In this document: one piece after another, positions 15,036 to 26,157 of the stretch
Numbering within the stretch: the first letter of the stretch is position 1
Layout: each line of letters opens with the position of its first letter
Assembly (NCBI GenBank): GCA_964570895.1
Contig: CAZMZD010000002.1
Location: forward strand, 327,574 to 391,573
Direction: 5' to 3'
DNA length: 64,000 nt
DNA from: RGIG1918 sp964570895
Lineage (GTDB): Bacteria > Cyanobacteriota > Vampirovibrionia > Gastranaerophilales > Gastranaerophilaceae
Program-made: the position numbers and the translations under genes
Notes under the pieces: model-generated
Databases searched by the model: none
Told to the model about the DNA's origin: nothing
What the model saw: the letters and a program-made list of their open reading frames with translations, nothing else

Positions 15036-16892
15036 ATGGAAAAAATTAATTTTGGCTCAAATATATTCAATAAAATTAAATCAGATAAAACTTCTCCAAA
15101 AAATGAAAAGATAAGTTGCAAAAACCATAATGCAAAAGACGAATTTATAAGTAGCAATAAAGCGGCAAATGGCGCAAAGAAAAATGTTGCCCTCTCTGCC
15201 TTTGGCACGGTTCTGCTTGCAGCATGCGGAATTTTTGGAAAACGACTTCCAAAAGCTGCAAAAGCTGTGATGATACCAACAGGCATTGCTTCAAGCCTCG
15301 GCGGGATTGTGCTATCACTTAAGGGCGGCAAGGGAAACGGCACGAACACAATAGAAGAAATTTTGCCTGACGGAACAAAGAAAACTTGCGATATTAAATT
15401 AAATCCGGATGGTTCAACTCTTGAAAAAGGCAAATTAATAAAGCCTGACGGAGTTGTTGAAGAATACATTGAGCACAAAGATAAAAATGAACATCCTCTT
15501 TATGTAGAAAAAAATATAAATCACCCCGATGGCAAAAATTATCATTCAAAAGTATCTTTAGTATCTAATGGTGAACGTATAGTAAAGACAAATAGGGAAG
15601 TTATAGAGACTGATGGAACAAAAATTATTTTAGAAAACCATTTTGCTGACGACGATTTTTTTGCGAAAGAATTTGAATTGATAGCGAGTCCTACTTCCAT
15701 ATGCGATTCCGCTGATTATACAAGAACAAAAATCGAGCCAAACGGAGTACAAACCATAAAAAACAAAACCACAGAATACACTGATGACGGCGGGAGTATT
15801 GTAAATATAGTAAAAACGGTAAAATATCCAAATGGCACTCAAGATATAGAGCAAACAAAAGTTATTGACCACGGCACGAAAAAAATTGAAGAAAAAGAGG
15901 CTTTGTTTGCTAATGGTGAACAAATTAAATCCAGAGAAGAAACAGAAGAATTCGAAGATTACGGGAAAATGAAAACAGAAACTGAATCAATATGCCAAGA
16001 TGGTAGCGTTAAAAATTCCACCAAACTTCGCGACTCTAAAAATGGTGAAACAGAAACAATAGTAACGAAATATCCTGACGGAAAAGTAAAAGAAGAAAAA
16101 ATATATAGAGCACTACCTATTTCAAATTTAAAAACAACAAAAAGCGAAGCAAAAATTATTTATCCTGACAAAAAAGAAGAAAATATAGTTAAAGAATATG
16201 AATACGACGATAAGTCAAATCTCACAAAAGAGGTCACAACCAAAACACTTCCGGATGGTACACAAACACAAGAAGTGTTTGAAAAATCGTACGAGTATAA
16301 TGACGACGGTTATTTAGTGGGGACAGTTGAAACCAAAACAAATGCAGATGGAACAAAAGAAGCGACCAAAACGGCACTGAATTACGAATTTGGCACAACA
16401 AAAAGAGGAGTAAAATTCCCAAAAACAAAAGAAATCTGCACAACTTATTCTAATGGAACAACAGATACTGAAAAAGTTACATACGAATATGAAGCTGATG
16501 TCGAAAATTCTACATCTAAATATTATCCGGCACCAACAAAAGCGGTCGGAGAAAAATATTGTGCAGATGGCAAAGTGCATAAGTTTAATGAATCTTACAT
16601 CGCTGCAGATGGAGATCACGTGTCTTTTCCGCAATCCGAAACGGGTATAACGACTTTCCCTGATGGCGGGTCAAACGAATATAAAATCGAATGGTCGCAA
16701 GAAGCCAAAGTTGAAGAAGGTGTTTCACACTTTAAAAATGGTGATGTAAAAACTTATAAAGAGGTTTACGACACGCATCTTCCGGATGACCAAAAGATTA
16801 AAGAAGAATATACAATAACTCACCCTGACGGAACTGTTGAAACTTCCAAAAAAGTGCTTGGCGCGCTGGGTGAAATGATTGAAGTCGAATAA
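15036..16892 (+). CDS. Large DG-repeat protein with short N-terminal membrane region
   Basis: 618 residues. The N-terminus MEKINFGSNIFNK carries a Phe-Gly element; two hydrophobic stretches follow (about residues 50-68 and 75-95). From residue about 105 to the end the chain is made of 20-25-residue repeats built around (P/A)-D-G-(T/S/K) turns, with many Tyr-Glu-Tyr pairs, resembling MORN/YD-type repeats. GAGG lies 7 nt before ATG. Such repeats form elongated beta structures; a surface or adhesion role is possible, but nothing fixes it. Codon use and length differ from neighbours, and it is convergent with the next gene, 3 bp away. Confidence 0.65.
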   Translation: MEKINFGSNIFNKIKSDKTSPKNEKISCKNHNAKDEFISSNKAANGAKKNVALSAFGTVLLAACGIFGKRLPKAAKAVMIPTGIASSLGGIVLSLKGGKGNGTNTIEEILPDGTKKTCDIKLNPDGSTLEKGKLIKPDGVVEEYIEHKDKNEHPLYVEKNINHPDGKNYHSKVSLVSNGERIVKTNREVIETDGTKIILENHFADDDFFAKEFELIASPTSICDSADYTRTKIEPNGVQTIKNKTTEYTDDGGSIVNIVKTVKYPNGTQDIEQTKVIDHGTKKIEEKEALFANGEQIKSREETEEFEDYGKMKTETESICQDGSVKNSTKLRDSKNGETETIVTKYPDGKVKEEKIYRALPISNLKTTKSEAKIIYPDKKEENIVKEYEYDDKSNLTKEVTTKTLPDGTQTQEVFEKSYEYNDDGYLVGTVETKTNADGTKEATKTALNYEFGTTKRGVKFPKTKEICTTYSNGTTDTEKVTYEYEADVENSTSKYYPAPTKAVGEKYCADGKVHKFNESYIAADGDHVSFPQSETGITTFPDGGSNEYKIEWSQEAKVEEGVSHFKNGDVKTYKEVYDTHLPDDQKIKEEYTITHPDGTVETSKKVLGALGEMIEVE

Positions 16893-16895
16893 GTA

Positions 16896-17738
16896 TTATC
16901 TTGTTAAAAGATATTCGCTTAAAGAATTTTTCCAATCGGGAAGTTCGTTGTTATTGTCTAAAACACTATAAGTTGGGCGTTTTGCGGGGCGTGGAAAATC
17001 GCTTTTATCAATTGATATAACTTTTACATTTCTGTTTTTTAAAATTTCTTTTGTAAAACCGCTCCAGCTTGTGTGCCCAGAGGAGCAGATGTGATATGTT
17101 CCAAACGCTCTTTCCTCTTTGATGATTGAAACAATTTTTTGTGCTAGGTCGCGTGTCCAAGTCGGGCAACCGATTTGATCGTCTACAACCGAGATTTCAT
17201 CTCTGAGGTTTGAGAAAGTGAGCATTGTGTTCACATAATCTCTTTCGCCTTTGCCATAAAGCCAGCTTGTTCTTATAATATAGTGTTTTTTTGTGATTTT
17301 TCTAATTTCTTCTTCGCCCAAAAGCTTTGATTTTCCATAAACTGAAATTGGGTTTGTTGCATCGCTAATTTTGTATGGTTCTTTTTTTGCCCCGTCAAAC
17401 ACCATATCGGTTGAAACATATAAGATTGGCACATTTAATTTTTTTGCGATTTTAGCAATGTTTCTTGTGCCCATTTGATTTACAAGATACGCTTTTTCAG
17501 GGTCTGTTTCTGCAAGGTCAATATTTGTGTATGCCGCAAGGTGAATAATAAATTCAAGCGAAACTTTGTTCATAATTTCGTTTGTGAGCTTAGTGTTTGT
17601 GACATCAAAAATTTTAGAATTAGTCGCCCAATATTGCCAACCTTCTGCTTCAAGCATAGGGCATAATTCCTTGCCCAGCATACCTGTTGCGCCTGTCACT
17701 AAAATTCTCATATTCTTTTTTTCGAAGGGGTTAGCCAT
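16896..17738 (-). CDS. rfbD: dTDP-4-dehydrorhamnose reductase (RmlD/RfbD-type)
   Basis: 280 residues. A Rossmann fold with the G-A-T-G-M-L-G nucleotide motif (residues about 14-20 counting from 17738), the short-chain Y-x3-K (SVYGKSKLLGEEE) and downstream TSWLYG and HICSSGHTSW match the RmlD family, which reduces dTDP-4-dehydro-L-rhamnose with NADPH in the last step of dTDP-rhamnose synthesis. Other rml genes are not in the window. The start could be 17738 or the internal MRILVTGATG 27 bases later; neither has a clear ribosome site. It lies head to head, 45 bp apart, with the SBP_5 gene. Confidence 0.82.
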   Translation of the reverse strand: MANPFEKKNMRILVTGATGMLGKELCPMLEAEGWQYWATNSKIFDVTNTKLTNEIMNKVSLEFIIHLAAYTNIDLAETDPEKAYLVNQMGTRNIAKIAKKLNVPILYVSTDMVFDGAKKEPYKISDATNPISVYGKSKLLGEEEIRKITKKHYIIRTSWLYGKGERDYVNTMLTFSNLRDEISVVDDQIGCPTWTRDLAQKIVSIIKEERAFGTYHICSSGHTSWSGFTKEILKNRNVKVISIDKSDFPRPAKRPTYSVLDNNNELPDWKNSLSEYLLTR

Positions 17739-17770
17739 AATTATTACTGAACGATAACAAAAATATATGG

Positions 17771-17776
17771 TAAAAT
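17771..17776 (+). promoter_or_regulatory. -10 hexamer TAAAAT, leaderless-type promoter
   Basis: TAAAAT, six bases, then ATG 17783; no Shine-Dalgarno. Confidence 0.5.
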
Positions 17777-17782
17777 CAATTT

Positions 17783-19627
17783 ATGAAAAGAAAAATTTAC
17801 ATTCTGATATTAATTTTATTTGTGGTGGTTTTGTTTTCTTCTTGCCTAAAGCGCGATACGGCGGATGTCGCGGTAGAGAAAACTGAACTTAAACCGCTTA
17901 ACATTATAAAATATGAACCAATTTCAACTGTCACAAAAACAGTTGATGGGGTTGATTATATTTTATCTCAAGCGCCTGTTGGCAAATTTGGCGGGGAGCT
18001 TGTGACTTCAACAATAGGCGAAGGCCCTAAAACGTTTAACCCTTTTAATGTGAACGACGCCACGAGTTCAACTTTCACAGAGCTTATGTTTGAGGGTTTG
18101 TTTTCAACAAACCCATACACCGGCGAAATTGAACCGAGGCTCGCAAAAAGCTTTAAAGTTTTGCCTGATAATATGACTTATATTGCGAATTTAAGGCGCG
18201 GGCTAAAATGGTCTGACGGGCGCGAAATTACAGCAGATGATGTTTTTTACACGTATGACACCATAATTTTTGGCGGTTACGGAAACACCAGCACGCGTGA
18301 TATGCTGATGATTGAAGGAAAACTCCCAACTGTTTCCAAAATCGATAAATACACCGTGAAATTTAAAACGCCAAAGCCGCACGCTCCGTTTCTAAGGAGC
18401 TTATCCGGTGCAATTGCGCCAAAACACATATTTAAACCTGTGACAGATAAAGGAAAAGACGCCTTCAATTCTTTCTATTCAACAACCACGAAGCCCTCTG
18501 ATTTTGTTGTGTCGGGCGCTTTTATAATGGAGCGTTACACTCCTGCTCAAAGAGTTGAATTTAGGCGCAATCCGAATTATTTTATTATCAATTCCGATGG
18601 TAAGCGCTTGCCTTATTTAGATAAATACACGGTGCAAATTGTTGGTGATTTGAATAACGAAACTTTAAAATTTCAAGCCGGTGAAATTGATATTTTAACT
18701 CTTCAGGGCTCTCTTGTTCCAAGGTATAGAATGCTGGAAGAAAACTCGGACTACACTTTGTATAACCTTGGGCCAACGACTTCGACAACCTACCTTGCGT
18801 TTAACATGAATAATAGAAAAAGCCCAAAAGGGAAATATTATGTTGATGAAATTAAGCAAACTTGGTTTCAAGATTTGAACTTTAGGCGCGCAATTGATTA
18901 TGCAATAGATAGGGATAGCCTTGTTTTGAATGTGTTATCGGGCGTTGGCGAGCCTTTGTTTTTGCCGGAGTCGCCAACAAGTATTTTCTTAAATAAAAAA
19001 CTTGCTTCAGGGCACAAAAGAGATTTAGCTAAATCGCGCGAGCTTCTTGAAGCGAGCGGCTACACATGGGATAAAGATGGAATTTTGCACGATAAGTTTG
19101 GTAACACGGTCGAATTTGAAATGCTTACAAATGCAGGGAACACCCAACGCGAAGCAACGGGTGTCAGCATAAAAGAAGATTTGGCAGAGCTTGGAATAAA
19201 GGTTCATTTTAAACCGATTGATTTCAATTCTCTTGTGAACAAGCTTACGAATTCTCTCGAATGGGATTCTGTTATAATGGGGCTTACAGGCTCTCCGCTT
19301 GAGCCACATGGCGGGAATAATGTTTTTTGCTCTTTTGGCACTTTGCACTTGTTTAATCAGCGCATTGAGTTTGATAGAAAAGACCCAAAAATTTTGCCTT
19401 TCGAGCGCGAGCTTGATGATTTGTATGCCCGCGGCGCGCTTGAGCTCGATTTTAGAAAAAGAAAAGAGATATATGATAAATATCAAGAGATAATTTACCG
19501 CGAAAAACCTTTTATTTATTTGTATTCGCCTGTGAATATCGTTGCGGTGAAGAAAAAAATCGGGAATATTAAACCGACAGAGCTTGGCGGCGTGCTTTAT
19601 AATATTGAAGAGCTGTATATTAAATAG
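17783..19627 (+). CDS. Extracellular solute-binding lipoprotein, family 5 (oligopeptide-type ABC)
   Basis: 614 residues with a lipoprotein signal: a basic start, a hydrophobic core and the lipobox LFSSC with Cys21. The mature part shows the SBP_bac_5 pattern: GEGPKTFNPFNVNDA, LAKSFKVLPDNMTYIANLRR, LKWSDGREITADDVFYTYD, and the FRRAIDYAIDRDSLV segment. Members bind peptides, nickel or oligosaccharides in the periplasm for an ABC importer. No permease or ATPase gene is adjacent, so it is an orphan receptor here. It probably has its own leaderless promoter. Downstream is 628 bp of repeat DNA. Confidence 0.88.
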   Translation: MKRKIYILILILFVVVLFSSCLKRDTADVAVEKTELKPLNIIKYEPISTVTKTVDGVDYILSQAPVGKFGGELVTSTIGEGPKTFNPFNVNDATSSTFTELMFEGLFSTNPYTGEIEPRLAKSFKVLPDNMTYIANLRRGLKWSDGREITADDVFYTYDTIIFGGYGNTSTRDMLMIEGKLPTVSKIDKYTVKFKTPKPHAPFLRSLSGAIAPKHIFKPVTDKGKDAFNSFYSTTTKPSDFVVSGAFIMERYTPAQRVEFRRNPNYFIINSDGKRLPYLDKYTVQIVGDLNNETLKFQAGEIDILTLQGSLVPRYRMLEENSDYTLYNLGPTTSTTYLAFNMNNRKSPKGKYYVDEIKQTWFQDLNFRRAIDYAIDRDSLVLNVLSGVGEPLFLPESPTSIFLNKKLASGHKRDLAKSRELLEASGYTWDKDGILHDKFGNTVEFEMLTNAGNTQREATGVSIKEDLAELGIKVHFKPIDFNSLVNKLTNSLEWDSVIMGLTGSPLEPHGGNNVFCSFGTLHLFNQRIEFDRKDPKILPFERELDDLYARGALELDFRKRKEIYDKYQEIIYREKPFIYLYSPVNIVAVKKKIGNIKPTELGGVLYNIEELYIK

Positions 19628-19647
19628 AGGTGTGCGTTAAATAGCCT

Positions 19648-19880
19648 GTAGGTTGGGGTTTCACCCCAACAACACAAAACATAAATCCAATTTTTCAAAA
19701 TTTTTATCACAAAAGCAGAAAGAGGGAGAGGTTTTGCGGTCATGGCTTAAATTATAAAACGCAAAGCATATTTTTGTTAAATAGCTATTCGCAAAACCTC
19801 GACTGCGATTTCTGAGATAAAAATTTGAAAAATGGCAGGAACTAAGCAAGAGCCGAGGTTTCTTTCTTTTTGTTTCGTTT
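19648..19880. repeat. Composite MITE-like element, copy 1
   Basis: Starts with a REP (GTAGGTTGGGGTTTC...ACCCCAAC, 19648-19670), then a left arm (CCAATTTTTCAAAATTTTTA) and, after about 115 bp, an inverted right arm (GATAAAAATTTGAAAAATGG), then AGCAAGAGCCGAGGTTTC and a TTTCTTTTTGTTTCG tail. Both ends match the element at 61532-61740; the middles differ. A TTTCGTTTTTCTTTC/GAAAGAAAAACGAAA hairpin follows at 19871-19930. Confidence 0.75.
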
Positions 19881-20035
19881 TTCTTTCTTTTCCTTATGGC
19901 GACTGAATGAAAAAGAAAGAAAAACGAAAGAGGTGTAAAATGTTAGGTTGCAGCAATTGGCAAGATCCTGAACAGCTTGAAAATTACGGCTTCACCTCAT
20001 TTTCTACGCTTTCAGCATGACGGTTTCAGTTTTTT

Positions 20036-20137
20036 GTCAGGCAATGTCTGACCTACGGGTTGTCAATTATTTAACGCTGTTGGGCAAGTATGCCCAAATT
20101 ACGCGTTTGCCACAATAAAGGTGCGTATAAACGCACC
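20036..20137. repeat. Cluster of small REP-like palindromes
   Basis: Three palindromes: GTCAGGCAATGTCTGAC at 20036, TTGGGCAAGTATGCCCAA at 20080-20097 and GGTGCGTATAAACGCACC at 20120-20137. The first and third also occur at 2626-2680. The gap 19628-20255 holds only these, the composite element and the gyrB terminator. Confidence 0.65.
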
Positions 20138-20195
20138 CTACTGCTACAGACTGCGCACTTGCCGAAAACTTTGGTGCGATAAGATAAATAAGTAT

Positions 20196-20236
20196 AAAAA
20201 TGCGCACTTTTTAAAGGTTTTAAAGGTGCGCATTTT
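20196..20236 (-). terminator. gyrB terminator
   Basis: AAAATGCGCAC pairs with GTGCGCATTTT across a 19-nt loop; on the minus strand the stem ends in TTTTT. It lies 20 bp past the gyrB stop. Confidence 0.75.
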
Positions 20237-20255
20237 GTGTTTATTGTGTTGTTGT

Positions 20256-22748
<2,493 letters not shown>

Positions 22749-22850
22749 TTACAAACACATTTTCTTGCAAATTTGTAAAGATTGTTTTTTATTAATTTAA
22801 GGGCTGATAATGTGCTAAATACAAGGCTAAATGGCAAACAAAATTCTATT

Positions 22851-23411
22851 TTATTTAAAAACAAATTTTTTAGCGCAATCGAACATGCTATCAAGCAAAC
22901 CTTCATTGATTTTCGAATCAAAACCGCCTTTGTTGAGGTAATTCACCATAACATTTATCCAAATTTTAAACACGTCATCTTTTTCGATGTTCGCGTGCAG
23001 GCACATTTTTTCAAGTTCTAAATAATTTATTGGTAAATCTTGGTGCCCCCTTAGGATATCAACGATTTTGAGCCTTTGTTTTTTGTCAAATTTTCTTAAA
23101 TATTCTAAAGTCGATGAGTTCGATTCTTTAATTTTACTTTTAATAAATTCAAGATTTTCATCTAATTTTTTTGTTTCATCTTCAATAATATATTCTTCGA
23201 ATTCTTCAGGCAAAATATCCATAACGGTTGCAATTCGCTCAAGCGTTGTGGAACGCCCTGAAAATGGTATTGTTTCATCAATAAGGTTATAAATGTAAGA
23301 TAATGTTACGCCTATCATTTGCGCGAAATCTTTTTTATGAAGATTGTTTTCGTTTAAAAAATTTCCTAGTTTTATTGAACTTTTCTCTTTTGTTGCGGGT
23401 TTTTTAGACAT
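22851..23411 (-). CDS. XRE/HTH-domain protein, regulatory
   Basis: 186 residues. An N-terminal helix-turn-helix (FLNENNLHKKDFAQMIGVTL, SYIYNLIDE, then STTLERIATVMDILPEEFEEYI) has the length and spacing of Cro/CI-type DNA-binding domains. The C-terminal 110 residues are helical with no recognised domain. The start is supported by GGGAGG just upstream. It is divergent from pth and 135 bp from gyrB, with which it shares a strand. Target unknown; the gene is stable housekeeping-like in base composition rather than island-like. Confidence 0.75.
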   Translation of the reverse strand: MSKKPATKEKSSIKLGNFLNENNLHKKDFAQMIGVTLSYIYNLIDETIPFSGRSTTLERIATVMDILPEEFEEYIIEDETKKLDENLEFIKSKIKESNSSTLEYLRKFDKKQRLKIVDILRGHQDLPINYLELEKMCLHANIEKDDVFKIWINVMVNYLNKGGFDSKINEGLLDSMFDCAKKFVFK

Positions 23412-23530
23412 TTCCTCCCCCTAAATCATTTTTACTGTTATAATGATAATTAAATGAGTTTTCTTTTTAATGAGTTAATAAGCTAATTAAGATAGATGAG
23501 ATAAATTTCGTTTAAAATTAAAAGGTAAAA

Positions 23531-24076
23531 ATGAAAGCAATAATTGGTCTTGGAAATCCTGAAGTTAAATATGCACACACTCGCCACAACACCGGTTTTA
23601 TGGTGCTTGATGAGCTTTTAGGCAGAAAAAATTTAACACTCACTGAAAAATTTAAAGGTTTTTTTGCAAAATCAGGTGATGTTTTATATTTAATGCCATC
23701 AACTTATATGAATCTGTCAGGCGAAGCAGTCATTGCGCTTACTAATTTTTATAAGCTTTCAAATAAAGATGTTTTGATTGTGTTTGATGATGTGAGTATG
23801 GATTTAGGGCGGATGAGGTTTCGCTCGGAAGGCTCTGACGGCGGGCATAACGGCATTAAATCCATAATAAATAATTTAGGCACAAATGTTTTTGATAGGC
23901 TGAAGGTTGGAATTGGCCCAAAAGACCCTAGAATTCCATTAAACGACCATGTGCTCGGCAATTTTAGAGCTGATGAAGACGAGCTTTTAGCTAAAACTGT
24001 TAAAAAAGCGGCAGATGCGGTCGAAATGTATATTGCAAGCGGCATTAAAGAAGCACAAAACAAGTTTAATTCTTGA
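23531..24076 (+). CDS. pth: Peptidyl-tRNA hydrolase
   Basis: 181 residues. The N-terminus MKAIIGLGNPEVKYAHTRHNTGF has N9 and the catalytic H19; the conserved VFDDVSMDLGRMRFR and GSDGGHNGIKSIINNLGT follow. The enzyme releases tRNA from prematurely freed peptidyl-tRNA by cutting the ester bond. AAGG is placed 6 nt before the ATG. It is convergent with tsaD (34 bp apart). Length and motifs are normal. Confidence 0.96.
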   Translation: MKAIIGLGNPEVKYAHTRHNTGFMVLDELLGRKNLTLTEKFKGFFAKSGDVLYLMPSTYMNLSGEAVIALTNFYKLSNKDVLIVFDDVSMDLGRMRFRSEGSDGGHNGIKSIINNLGTNVFDRLKVGIGPKDPRIPLNDHVLGNFRADEDELLAKTVKKAADAVEMYIASGIKEAQNKFNS

Positions 24077-24110
24077 TTTTGTTTAAAATCTGCGCCGGCT
24101 TTATTTAGTG

Positions 24111-25085
24111 CTAATCTCTCGAGAAAACTTCAAGCTCGAGAGGGTTATCTGATTTTATTGGGTTAAAATACGCGCAAGAAGCCACCATTGCGGCGTTATC
24201 GGTGCAGAATTTCATCTGCGGAGCGTGCGTTACATAACCTTTGTTGCTTAATTCTGCAACTTTTCTTCTAAGCTCGCTGTTTGCTGCAACTCCGCCTGCT
24301 AAAACGATTTTTTTGCAATTGTATTTATCTGCTTGATGTAGCAACTTTTGAATTAAAGTTTCGCTCACGCATTCTTGAAAACTTGCTGCAATATCGTATT
24401 TTGGAAGCTCTTTGCCGTTAAATGATTGGACAAGCCTTAAAACTGCGGTTTTAAGCCCCGAAAAACTGAATTCATCTTCGCCAACCCTTGCGCGAGGAAG
24501 CTTGAAAGCATTTTTATTTCCATCGGCCGCCATTTTATCAAGCATAATACCCCCGGGGTATGGAAGCCCCATGAGGCGAGCGACTTTGTCGTACACTTCG
24601 CCAACAGCGTCATCTATTGTTTGAGCCACGATTTTTTGCTTGTCGTAATCTTCAACGTAAATAATTTGCGTGTGCCCGCCGGAAACTAAAAGCCCCATAA
24701 AAGGAGGTTCTAAGTCACTTTCAAGAAAGTTTGCGCTAATGTGCGCTTGAAGGTGATTAACCCCAATATATGGTTTATTATGCACAATAGAGAGTGTTTT
24801 TGCGGAATTTAACCCTACAAGAAGGCAACCCACAAGCCCGGGGCCAACTGTCGAAGCGAACGCGTCGATATCATCGGGCGCGACTTGAGCTTCTCTGTAT
24901 GCTTCTTTAATGCAGATATTAATTGCATCTAAGTGCTCGCGTGCTGCAATTTCAGGGATAACGCCACCAAATTCAGCGTGTGTTTTTATTTGACTTGCAA
25001 CAACATTTGACAAAACTTCCCTGCCATCTTTTACGATAGCGCAGGCAGTTTCGTCACAACTTGTTTCAATCCCTAAAATTAGCAT
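24111..25085 (-). CDS. tsaD: tRNA N6-adenosine threonylcarbamoyltransferase
   Basis: 324 residues of the Kae1/YgjD family. The start is MLILGIETSCDETACAIV, and the metal-binding histidines are H111 and H115 in VNHLQAHIS. The ATP-binding LVSGGHTQI and the later VLAGGVAANSELRR and PQMKFCTDNAAM are typical. With TsaB/TsaE it attaches threonylcarbamoyl to A37 of ANN-decoding tRNAs. GGTGA precedes the ATG. tsaB and tsaE are not in the window. Confidence 0.96.
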   Translation of the reverse strand: MLILGIETSCDETACAIVKDGREVLSNVVASQIKTHAEFGGVIPEIAAREHLDAINICIKEAYREAQVAPDDIDAFASTVGPGLVGCLLVGLNSAKTLSIVHNKPYIGVNHLQAHISANFLESDLEPPFMGLLVSGGHTQIIYVEDYDKQKIVAQTIDDAVGEVYDKVARLMGLPYPGGIMLDKMAADGNKNAFKLPRARVGEDEFSFSGLKTAVLRLVQSFNGKELPKYDIAASFQECVSETLIQKLLHQADKYNCKKIVLAGGVAANSELRRKVAELSNKGYVTHAPQMKFCTDNAAMVASCAYFNPIKSDNPLELEVFSRD

Positions 25086-25141
25086 ATTTTCACCGTATTT
25101 TTTATAAAAATTTTTGTTTGTATTTTATTTTTCTTTGATTA

Positions 25142-25147
25142 TATAAT
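25142..25147 (+). promoter_or_regulatory. -10 hexamer TATAAT, leaderless-type promoter
   Basis: TATAAT then GATAGC then ATG 25154. A TTGTAT at 25118 gives a possible -35 with 18-bp spacing. Confidence 0.6.
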
Positions 25148-25153
25148 GATAGC

Positions 25154-26086
25154 ATGAAAAAATTATTCTTGTTATTAATGATTTTATTTTTCCCACTTTG
25201 CGCAAATTCAGCTGAGCTTCCAAGAGCTGCGGTTGATTATTACAATGCTGGGATTGACTATTATCAAACAGGTAACATCGAAAAATCAATCCAATCGTTT
25301 AAATCCGCAATTCAGCTTTCTCCGGATTTTTACGAAGCGTATTATAATCTTGGTCAAATCCAATTTGCAACAAACAAGCTGGATGAAGCTATTGCAACTT
25401 ATTTAAAAATTAATTCTTTAAGACCAAATGATGAAGAAAATATTTATTCTCTCGCGCAAGCCTATTATAAAAGAGGTTTCCTTACAAAAGCGGTTCAATA
25501 TTATAAAAAAATAACTCCGCAAAGTTCTTATTATATGAAAGCTCAAAACGACTTGGCAAAAGTTATTTCAAGGCAAGAAGAATTAAAAGCGCAAGCGGAA
25601 GCAAAATTGCTTGAAGCGCAAGAAAAAGCGGCTGCAAATTATGTGAATGTGACAACGGCTGTGACAAATGTTGCGCCGGCACTTGATGTTAAGCCTGCAC
25701 AAGTGGCGCCTAAAACACTTTCGCTCACAAAAGTCCAAGCGTATGAAAACATTAAAGCGCCGTCAGGGGTTGCGGTTGATAGCAAAGGTAACACTTACGT
25801 TGCAAGTTTTGCAGAAAATGCAATATATAAAATTGGCGAAACCGGCGCAAAAACGTTGTTTGCTAAAGCTGATATTTCAGGGCCTGTTGGGCTCGCAGTT
25901 GACGAGTTGGATAATGTTTATGTTGCGAATTACACTTCAGGAAATATTTTAAAAATTAACCAAGCGGGCATTGGGGCTGTGATTTTAACTGTTAAAAATC
26001 CTTATATAATCTCAATCAATAAAGGTTTTCTATACATTTCAGAACAAGTTTCAAACACTGTTTTAAAATATAAATTATACGAATAA
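25154..26086 (+). CDS. Exported TPR protein with NHL/SMP30-like C-terminus
   Basis: 310 residues. A cleavable signal peptide (MKKLFLLLMILFFPLCANSA) is followed by three or so tetratricopeptide repeats (DYYNAGIDYYQTGNIEKSIQ, then YEAYYNLGQIQFATNKLDEAI, and IYSLAQAYYKRGFLTKAVQYYK), an Ala/Glu/Lys helix near 135-165, and a C-terminal part with NHL-type turns (PSGVAVDSKGNTYVASF, GPVGLAVDELDNVYVANY). The parts suggest a periplasmic protein-binding scaffold; no enzyme motif is visible. A terminator follows the stop by about 17 bp. Confidence 0.78.
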   Translation: MKKLFLLLMILFFPLCANSAELPRAAVDYYNAGIDYYQTGNIEKSIQSFKSAIQLSPDFYEAYYNLGQIQFATNKLDEAIATYLKINSLRPNDEENIYSLAQAYYKRGFLTKAVQYYKKITPQSSYYMKAQNDLAKVISRQEELKAQAEAKLLEAQEKAAANYVNVTTAVTNVAPALDVKPAQVAPKTLSLTKVQAYENIKAPSGVAVDSKGNTYVASFAENAIYKIGETGAKTLFAKADISGPVGLAVDELDNVYVANYTSGNILKINQAGIGAVILTVKNPYIISINKGFLYISEQVSNTVLKYKLYE

Positions 26087-26102
26087 TTTTTTAAAAGATA
26101 AT

Positions 26103-26134
26103 AAAAAACCCTTCTTATACAAGAAGGGTTTTTT
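26103..26134. terminator. Bidirectional terminator between TPR gene and gyrA
   Basis: AAAAAACCCTTCTT-ATAC-AAGAAGGGTTTTTT: stem with A run and T run, serving both converging genes. Confidence 0.88.
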
Positions 26135-26157
26135 AGTTTTATTTATTACCTCAATTA

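Noticed and set aside
16314..16634. Cys/Phe-rich reverse ORF inside the DG-repeat gene
   Set aside because: It is the antisense of a regular repeat; unbroken frames are expected opposite low-complexity repeats, and no ribosome site precedes it.
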